Assembly (NCBI GenBank): GCA_026397855.1
Contig: JAPLUA010000033.1
Coordinates: 1-10,131, forward strand
Direction: 5' to 3'
DNA length: 10,131 nt
Source of the DNA: Verrucomicrobiota bacterium
Lineage (GTDB): Bacteria > Verrucomicrobiota > Verrucomicrobiia > Limisphaerales > UBA8199
The notes under the pieces were generated by a model. It had not been told where the DNA came from. It did no database searches and worked only from the letters and a program-made list of their open reading frames with translations. Positions 1 to 5,461 of this stretch are shown one piece after another. Every line of letters starts with the position of its first letter. The stretch's first letter is position 1. A program made the position numbers and the translations under genes.

Positions 1-23
1 CCATGTTGATCAGATCAACATGG
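1..23. repeat. 23-bp near-perfect palindrome at the window edge
   Basis: Bases 1-11 (CCATGTTGATC) are the exact reverse complement of bases 13-23, with a single A at the centre. An 11-bp perfect inverted repeat with a 1-nt spacer suits a dimeric regulator's operator or a recombination site better than a terminator, because the spacer is too short for an RNA loop and no T-run follows on either strand. It may extend to the left of the window. Its function is unknown. Confidence 0.6.
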
Positions 24-30
24 GGCCGCT

Positions 31-67
31 ACCGTAGTGCTACCGGGGCAATACCGTAGCACTACCG
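31..67. repeat. Two mirrored 15-bp units (ACCGTAGYRCTACCG)
   Basis: ACCGTAGTGCTACCG at 31-45 recurs as ACCGTAGCACTACCG at 53-67. The two copies match as direct repeats except at two central bases. Their cores are also exact reverse complements: GTAGTGCTAC at 34-43 against GTAGCACTAC at 56-65. They could therefore form a 10-bp stem with a 12-nt loop, or act as two adjacent protein-binding sites. No T-run follows, so an intrinsic terminator is not supported. A dispersed REP-like element is an alternative. Confidence 0.55.
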
Positions 68-109
68 TTGGAACACGCTTGATGCACCCTTCCAATGCCT
101 CCGGGCCCG

Positions 110-129
110 GCTTTGTAACGGAACAAAGC
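110..129. other. Small stem-loop (7-bp stem, 6-nt loop)
   Basis: GCTTTGT at 110-116 pairs exactly with ACAAAGC at 123-129 around the loop AACGGA. It directly abuts the CCGGGCCCGG palindrome at 101-110. No T-tract follows on either strand, so it is not a classical terminator. It may be part of the palindrome cluster or a chance structure. Confidence 0.35.
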
Positions 130-332
130 GGCAACCGGGAGTTGGATGGACCAACCGCGGAGCACGGGTGGACAGGGTTATGCGGACTGAAACGGGGGGG
201 CGAGGAGGCCTGGAATGCCCCGCAATCGCGCCTGGCGCCCGCTACAGGGTCTTGACGGGGTCGGGTGGTATGTGGGGACCCCTGGAATGTAACAAATCGC
301 TCCAATGCCCGTTATCCCGTGTGACGTAACAA

Positions 333-338
333 AGGTGA
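333..338 (+). promoter_or_regulatory. Probable ribosome binding site of the symporter gene
   Basis: AGGTGA lies 5 bases before the ATG at 344. It is the best Shine-Dalgarno-like stretch near the start of the reading frame, and none of the other in-frame ATGs (305, 383, 386, 398, 440) has a comparable one. It is the main reason for choosing 344 as the start. The overlapping GTAACAAA at 326-333 repeats one at 289-296. Confidence 0.45.
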
Positions 339-343
339 ATAGG

Positions 344-1768
344 ATGGACAATCTCAGCCGGGTGCAGTATCAGCCATGCCTCATGATGTTCCCAGTTATG
401 CCGCAGCCCGCACTGGCCCTCCTGGATCTGCCCGCGTTCATGTCCTGGTTCGCCGGCCTGGTCTGGGGCGTTCCCCTGATCGTCCTGCTGTTCGGCACCC
501 ACCTGTTTCTCACGGTCCGCCTGGGGTTCATCCAGCGGTATATCTGGCGCGGGATCAAGCTCTCGCTCAAACGCGATGCCGAGGGAGAAGGCGACGTTTC
601 CCAGTTCGGTGCCCTCACCACCGCCCTGGCCGCCACGATCGGCACGGGCAACATTGTCGGGGTGGCCGGGGCCGTGGCGGCCGGCGGGCCCGGGGCCGTG
701 CTCTGGATGTGGCTGACGGGGGTGTTCGGCATCGCCACCAAGTACGCCGAGGCGGTCCTGGCGGTGAAGTACCGGATCCGGCAGCCGGACGGCACCTACG
801 CGGGCGGTCCGATGTATGCCCTGGAGCGCGGCCTGGGCCAGAAATGGCTGGGGATCGTGTTTGCCGTGCTGACGTGCATCGCTGCGTTCGGCATCGGGTG
901 CATGACGCAGGCCAACAGCATTGTCTCGAACGTGCAGACGCTGTTCCCGGCCGAGCAGGCCCAGGCGGTGGCCTGGATCCTGGGCCTGGCCATGACCGCG
1001 CTCACGGCGATCACGATTCTCGGGGGCATCCGGTCCATCGCCCGGGTTTGCGAAATCCTGGTGCCGTTCATGGCGGTGGTTTATGTGCTGGGCTGCCTGC
1101 TGGTGCTGATCCGGAACGCCGCCGTGCTGCCGGAGACCCTCAAGCTGATCTGCACCAGCGCTTTCACCGGCCAGGCTGCCATCGGCGGGTTTGTCGGCGC
1201 CGGCATACGTGAAACCATGCGGTTTGGCATTGCGCGCGGTTTGTTCTCCAATGAAAGCGGCCTGGGCAGCGCCCCGATCGTCGCCGCGGCCGCCCAGACC
1301 CGCAACCCGGTGCGGCAGGCCCTGGTCTCATCCACCGGCACCTTCTGGGATACGGTGGTGATCTGCGCCATGACCGGGCTGGTCCTGGTCAGCAGCGGGC
1401 ATTGGAAAGAGGGCCTCAACAAGGTTCAACTCACCCAGGCGGCCTTCGGGGATCTGCACACCATTGGCCCGATATTCCTCACCATCGGCCTGCTCACCTT
1501 TGTCTTCTCCACCATCCTGGGCTGGAGCTATTACGGGGAGAAGGCGGCTGAATACCTGCTCGGGCAGCGGGCGGTCAAGCCGTATCGCTGGCTTTGGGTG
1601 CTGGCGGTGCTGGTCGGTTCCGTCCTGCCGCTGGCCGTGGTCTGGGACTTCTCGGACGCCGCCAACGGCCTGATGGCTTTGCCCAACCTGATATCCCTGC
1701 TCCTGCTCAGCGGGGTCATCGCGGCCGAGACGCGGGCCCACCGGGACGAGTTGACCGGGAAGGATTGA
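344..1768 (+). CDS. Alanine/glycine:cation symporter (AGCS) family protein
   Basis: The 474-aa product is an inner-membrane carrier of the AGCS family (TIGR00835/PF01235 type), which takes up small neutral amino acids, typically alanine or glycine, with Na+ or H+. It is hydrophobic throughout, with many membrane segments. The family signature is visible at residues 114-129 as GGPGAVLWMWLTGVFG, with Leu where Phe is usual, followed by ATKYAE. The upstream core ATIGTGNI is at 97-104. The second hallmark, RGLFSNESGLGSAP, is at 298-311. Length fits the family's usual 450-490 aa. The frame is open from an ATG at 305, but the ATG at 344 has the better AGGTGA site; 383-398 and 440 remain possible, since the first ~30 residues are not family-like. 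It is monocistronic here, with no amino-acid enzyme beside it. Substrate and coupling ion cannot be read from the sequence. Confidence 0.93.
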   Translation: MDNLSRVQYQPCLMMFPVMPQPALALLDLPAFMSWFAGLVWGVPLIVLLFGTHLFLTVRLGFIQRYIWRGIKLSLKRDAEGEGDVSQFGALTTALAATIGTGNIVGVAGAVAAGGPGAVLWMWLTGVFGIATKYAEAVLAVKYRIRQPDGTYAGGPMYALERGLGQKWLGIVFAVLTCIAAFGIGCMTQANSIVSNVQTLFPAEQAQAVAWILGLAMTALTAITILGGIRSIARVCEILVPFMAVVYVLGCLLVLIRNAAVLPETLKLICTSAFTGQAAIGGFVGAGIRETMRFGIARGLFSNESGLGSAPIVAAAAQTRNPVRQALVSSTGTFWDTVVICAMTGLVLVSSGHWKEGLNKVQLTQAAFGDLHTIGPIFLTIGLLTFVFSTILGWSYYGEKAAEYLLGQRAVKPYRWLWVLAVLVGSVLPLAVVWDFSDAANGLMALPNLISLLLLSGVIAAETRAHRDELTGKD

Positions 1769-2096
1769 GGCGGATCAAGAACCGGCGGCGCAGTCAGCCC
1801 CCAAGCGGACAAGAATGTCCAATGCCGCTAGGAATTGAGGGGTAGAACCATTGCCGAACGCGGTCTGGCCCCTGTCTGGGAGGGATTCGCTGGACGGACG
1901 CGTGTCGGAACTGCCGCCAATTTCCAGTTGCCAACGACCTCCACCTGGTGCAGCTTTAGATCCGCTGACCCTCTGGATTGTGTCCCTGCATCCAGGCGGT
2001 GAGGGCGGTCCGCACTCGATGGTTTTCTTGGTCTGGTGCGGCGGCTGCATGGAACGGAAACCTTTGGGGATTAAACATACAAATTAATTAACTGCT
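1769..2096. other. Intergenic region between symporter and peroxiredoxin genes; no convincing gene
   Basis: This 328-bp gap holds only weak overlapping open frames on both strands, with no recognisable product. A small stem-loop is at 1807-1820: GGACA and TGTCC around AGAA, with a competing pairing of AGCGG (1804-1808) and CCGCT (1825-1829). It may mark the 3' end of the symporter transcript, but there is no T-run. The last ~30 bases (2070-2096) turn sharply AT-rich, including AAATTAATTAA, in an otherwise GC-rich region. That suggests the peroxiredoxin promoter and leader lie there, though I cannot place clear -35/-10 boxes. No OxyR-like or other operator was recognised. Confidence 0.5.
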
Positions 2097-2729
2097 ATGT
2101 GCGAAAATGACTGCTGTTGCGAATGCGAACCGTTGACCGTTGGGGTCGGCATGGATGTGCCGGATTTCACGATGGATGTCTATGATCCGGAGAACCGCGC
2201 CTTTGGCAAGGTGTCGCTGGACGAGCTGAAAAAGGACTCCAAGTGGACTGTGCTGGTCTTCTATCCGGCGGACTTTACCTTCGTATGCCCGACGGAGCTG
2301 GCTGACCTGGCGGAGAAGCATGAGGCGCTGAAGAAGCTGGGAGCCGAGGTCATTTCTGTCTCCACCGACACCCAGTTCGCGCACCTGGCCTGGCGCGATT
2401 CGGAGAAGCTGCTCGCGAAGGTCCAATACCTGATGGGTGCGGATCCCACGGGCAAGGTCAGCCGGCTGTTCGGGGTTTACGACGAAAACACAGGCCTGGC
2501 TCTGCGCGGAACCTTCGTCATCAGCCCGCAAGGCAAACTGGTTGCCTCGGAGGTCAACTTCTACAACGTCGGCCGCGATATGAACGAGCTGGTCCGGCGG
2601 TTGGAGGCCAACGTCTATTTGCTCGCTCATCCGGCCGAGGCATGCCCGGCGAAGTGGAAACAGGGCGGGAAAACACTGACGCCGAACGAGAAGATGGTCG
2701 GCAAGGTTTACGAAGCCCTGCAGGGCTAG
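2097..2729 (+). CDS. AhpC-type typical 2-Cys peroxiredoxin
   Basis: This 210-aa thiol peroxidase reduces H2O2, organic peroxides or peroxynitrite in the cytoplasm. The active-site pattern PxxxTxxC is complete: Pro57, Thr61 and the peroxidatic Cys64 within FTFVCPTE. The conserved active-site Arg is probably Arg137 (LALRGTF). The resolving cysteine is Cys183 in EACPAKW near the C-terminus, the arrangement of AhpC-like homodimeric 2-Cys enzymes. No ahpF, thioredoxin reductase or oxyR gene is nearby, so the reductant is unknown. The ATG at 2097 follows an AT-rich leader without a Shine-Dalgarno match. It adds an odd N-terminus, MCENDCCCEC, with five cysteines in ten residues. A later start at Met19 (2151) would give a more ordinary protein but also lacks a clear ribosome site. 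The gene converges with the minus-strand run, leaving only 36 bp between stops and no clear terminator. Confidence 0.95.
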   Translation: MCENDCCCECEPLTVGVGMDVPDFTMDVYDPENRAFGKVSLDELKKDSKWTVLVFYPADFTFVCPTELADLAEKHEALKKLGAEVISVSTDTQFAHLAWRDSEKLLAKVQYLMGADPTGKVSRLFGVYDENTGLALRGTFVISPQGKLVASEVNFYNVGRDMNELVRRLEANVYLLAHPAEACPAKWKQGGKTLTPNEKMVGKVYEALQG

Positions 2730-2765
2730 GGCCTTTGCGCGGGGTCGTTTCGCCCGATTCAACCC

Positions 2766-5435
2766 TTACGGATAGTAAACCCGGTAATACCGCTGGTTAT
2801 TGGTGGCGGAATTGTCGGTCTGGGAATCGCTGGTGCCGGGAGCCGTCCTGGTGCCGGCGGGATACCAGTTCGTCGCGGGCAGGTTCGTGGCATAGACCAG
2901 GGCGTAGTTGGTCCCCGCCAGCGTGTTGGTGTAACGCACCGTCATGCTGCCCGGTCCGGCGTTGGTGATGGATGTGATGCTCGGGCGCGCGGCCGGCGTT
3001 GGTGCGGCGCTGGGCGCAAAACTCAGCACGATGTTCCCGCTCACGTCCGCTGCTGTTGTGAAGTTCCCCGCGGCGTAGCTTCCATTCTTTATTCTGCCGA
3101 AAGTGGAAGCCCCCGGATTCGAGCCGCCGCCCAGCGAGATAACCCTCCAGGCATGCGCTGACCGCCAGAATGGATTGGACGTATCGGGCGCGGTAGCGGA
3201 GCCGGTAAAGCGGATGTCCAGCGTGGACTGGGCCCCCAGCACCAATGCGCCGCCGCTCAGCACGACCTGGTCGAAGTCCGAGCCTGCCACGCCGGTTCCG
3301 CTGTCTTTCAAGGCGGCCAGTTCCCAGGTATTGGTGGCGCCGCTGCCGCTGGCGCCCAGGTCCAACCCGGCGGACAGGGTGAGCATTCCCACGCTGAAAC
3401 CGGCGCCGAACGTGCCGCCGGCGGCGACGGTCACAGCGCCAGCGATGGTGCCCTGACCCAGCAAGGTGCCTCCCACGTTGACCGTTACCGCGCCCGTGCC
3501 GCTGTTGCCGTTGACCTTGAGCGTGCCGGAGTTGACGGTCAGGTTCGCGACTGAGTTCCCGCCCAACATGCCGTAGGTGCCGCTGCCGTTCATCCGGAGC
3601 GTGCCGGTTCCGCTGATCGAGCCCCCAAAGCTGGATTCGCCGACTCCGCTATTGTAAGTTCCGGCCGCCAGCGGGGCGACGGTCAGGGTGCTGTTGACAT
3701 TGACGATGCTCGCGGCGGGGCTGGAGCTTTGAATGGTGCGGACCGTTTCAGGCTGGCCAATCATTTCGAAATAGGCCGAGTCATTTAAAGTGACGACCGC
3801 ATCATCGGCAATCTGCTCACCCCCGATCACGTTGATGATGAGCGAACCCGTCCCGTTCACCGTCACGTCGCCGGGGATGGCATTGATGCCGGGGGGCTTC
3901 TGCATCTTGATGGGCCCCGCGTTGACCAGCGTGCCGCCGGTGTAGGTGTTGGCGTGCATGCCCGTGATGTTGAGGGTCCTGTCGCCGCTCTTGACCAGGC
4001 GGCTGTGCGCTCCCGCGCCGTCCTTCAGCACCCCGTAAACATCCAGCCTCCCGCCGGTGCACCGGAAATCGGTCTGGCCGCCGACGCTGGCATCGCCGAG
4101 CGCATTGGTAAAGTTGGCATTGGTGACCCAGAACGTGATGCCCTGGTAGGAGATCTCAATCGGTGAGTCTATGCCGAAGTAGGAGGGGCTTTGCGCATTG
4201 GGCGGCTGTTCTTCCAGCACATACGATCCCAGGTTCATCGTATGGCCTATGCCGGCCAGAATCTTGATCCCGTTCAATACCACGTTGTTGCTGAAGATCA
4301 GGATCGTCGTGCCGTAGTTCGTGTCAACGTAGGGCCAATTGTAGGGCACCTTGATGTCGCCCTGGAACACGACAATGTTTGACGACAGCGGGCGCGGCGC
4401 GGTGCCGCCGATCCAGTTGGCGCCGTTCCCCCAATTCTGGTTGGTGAGGGCGGCACCATTCCATGTGAACGCGGTGGTGGGGTCGCCTGACGGGGGTGGA
4501 TTGGTGGAACCTAGCACCGCGATCGAGCCATCCACGGCCAGCTTGTTGGTCCAGACCTCACTCCCGACCGGAATGATGCGCAAAGCCTGGCCGTTAGGGA
4601 GCGGCTGGCTGAAGATGCGAAAGCTATCCCCGGGCGACAAGGCGGATGGGCCGAGGTTGATGACCGTGAGGGTGCCGTTGGCGGCATTGGTCAGGCTGCC
4701 GTTGACCGTGAGCAGGTCGTTGGAGGGCGCCAGCGATTTGTTCACCTGGATCAGCAGGTTGCCCGACAGGGTCAGGCCGCCATTCAAAGCCAGGGTCCCC
4801 ACCGACACGCCGGGAGACAGGGTGGCGCCGGCATTGACAAGGACGGGGCCGTTGATGACGCCGCTGCCGGCAAGCGTGCCGCCGGAATTCACGGTGACGG
4901 CGCTCGACCCGGCGAGCGAGCCGTTCACCCCCAGCGTGCCGGCATTGACTGTCGTCGGTCCCGTGTAAGTGTTGGTGCCGCCGAGTGCCAGGCTGCCCGA
5001 CCCCGAGCTGCCCGCATTCAAGGAGATGCCGTTGGTTCCAGAGACATCGCAATTCAGCAGGAGCGACATTCCACCGTTGACAGGGCAGGCGGTCTGGGTG
5101 CCGTTGATCACCAGCTTGAGCCGGGCGGCGTGAGCATTGGCGGCTCCGTCCAAGGTCAGGTTGGCGGTGCCGGCCGCGCAGTCGAACAGCTCCGTGCTCG
5201 TGCCGCTCAAGGTCAGAGCGCGATCGGTGTATTCGCCGGGCCCGATGCCGATCGTGCGCGAGGAAGCGCTGACGTTCTGCCGGATCTTCTCGGCAAAGCC
5301 GTTGTTTGTCAGCGTGACCACGCCCCCCGGAGAGCTGCTCCTGAAAATCGCAACATCCGCGGGGTCCGCCCCCGCCGGGAGGGGGAGCAGGCTGGCGCAC
5401 AACCAGGCACAGGCCGTCAGGAATGTTGTTCTCAT
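2766..5435 (-). CDS. Exported autotransporter-associated beta-strand (PATR) repeat protein
   Basis: The 889-aa protein is probably exported and surface-associated. Residues 1-23 form a signal peptide (MRTTFLTACAW, then a hydrophobic stretch ending AGA before Asp24). The frame stays open upstream to 5687, but the signal peptide and the 26-bp gap after the preceding gene favour the ATG at 5435. PATR-type repeats (TIGR02601/PF12951) are clear: NTYTGPTTVNAGTLGVNG at 155-172 with its continuation to about 215, NTYTGGTLVNAG at 496-507, and NLTVNSGTLKVNG at 631-643 with its continuation to about 690. A TWNGAALTNQNWGNGANW motif, common beside such repeats, begins at 324. Residues 148-310 and 605-810 have parallel organisation, suggesting internal duplication. 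The C-terminus is not an autotransporter beta-barrel; it is a short module (about 838-889) ending YYRVYYP. A beta-helical adhesin-like or matrix role is inferred. No enzymatic motif is seen. Confidence 0.88.
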   Translation of the reverse strand: MRTTFLTACAWLCASLLPLPAGADPADVAIFRSSSPGGVVTLTNNGFAEKIRQNVSASSRTIGIGPGEYTDRALTLSGTSTELFDCAAGTANLTLDGAANAHAARLKLVINGTQTACPVNGGMSLLLNCDVSGTNGISLNAGSSGSGSLALGGTNTYTGPTTVNAGTLGVNGSLAGSSAVTVNSGGTLAGSGVINGPVLVNAGATLSPGVSVGTLALNGGLTLSGNLLIQVNKSLAPSNDLLTVNGSLTNAANGTLTVINLGPSALSPGDSFRIFSQPLPNGQALRIIPVGSEVWTNKLAVDGSIAVLGSTNPPPSGDPTTAFTWNGAALTNQNWGNGANWIGGTAPRPLSSNIVVFQGDIKVPYNWPYVDTNYGTTILIFSNNVVLNGIKILAGIGHTMNLGSYVLEEQPPNAQSPSYFGIDSPIEISYQGITFWVTNANFTNALGDASVGGQTDFRCTGGRLDVYGVLKDGAGAHSRLVKSGDRTLNITGMHANTYTGGTLVNAGPIKMQKPPGINAIPGDVTVNGTGSLIINVIGGEQIADDAVVTLNDSAYFEMIGQPETVRTIQSSSPAASIVNVNSTLTVAPLAAGTYNSGVGESSFGGSISGTGTLRMNGSGTYGMLGGNSVANLTVNSGTLKVNGNSGTGAVTVNVGGTLLGQGTIAGAVTVAAGGTFGAGFSVGMLTLSAGLDLGASGSGATNTWELAALKDSGTGVAGSDFDQVVLSGGALVLGAQSTLDIRFTGSATAPDTSNPFWRSAHAWRVISLGGGSNPGASTFGRIKNGSYAAGNFTTAADVSGNIVLSFAPSAAPTPAARPSITSITNAGPGSMTVRYTNTLAGTNYALVYATNLPATNWYPAGTRTAPGTSDSQTDNSATNNQRYYRVYYP

Positions 5436-5461
5436 CAGAGCGCTGGTGCCACAGTAGCCCG

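Larger units (their letters stand above)
1..343. other. Non-coding, palindrome-rich region upstream of the symporter gene
   Basis: I see no convincing gene here. The open frames on both strands are short, overlap each other and give no recognisable protein. The left 130 bases are crowded with inverted repeats: a 23-bp palindrome at 1-23, mirrored units at 31-67, a perfect 10-bp palindrome (CCGGGCCCGG) at 101-110 and a stem-loop at 110-129. The 8-mer GTAACAAA occurs twice close to the gene, at 289-296 and 326-333. A TTGACG hexamer at 252-257 could be a -35 box, but no matching -10 lies 16-18 bp downstream, so I do not call a promoter. Confidence 0.6.

Noticed and set aside
15..305. Short open frames on both strands upstream of the symporter
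   Set aside because: They overlap each other, contain the palindromic repeats and show no protein-like features.
376..1212. A 278-codon plus-strand frame overlapping the symporter gene
   Set aside because: Its Arg/Gly/His-rich composition is that of a frame-shifted shadow of the AGCS gene, which has the family signatures.
1851..2087. A 78-codon plus-strand frame before the peroxiredoxin gene
   Set aside because: It starts with TTG, has no ribosome site and no recognisable product, and is overlapped by an equally weak minus-strand frame at 1775-2050.
2715..2726. Perfect 12-bp palindrome GCCCTGCAGGGC at the end of the peroxiredoxin gene as a terminator
   Set aside because: It has no loop and no T-run, and it encodes the last residues of the protein. 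The 36-bp gap between the convergent genes shows only a 4-bp stem.
4624..5400. A 258-codon minus-strand frame inside the PATR gene
   Set aside because: It is an Arg/Gln/His-rich shadow in another frame; the PATR frame has a signal peptide and repeats.
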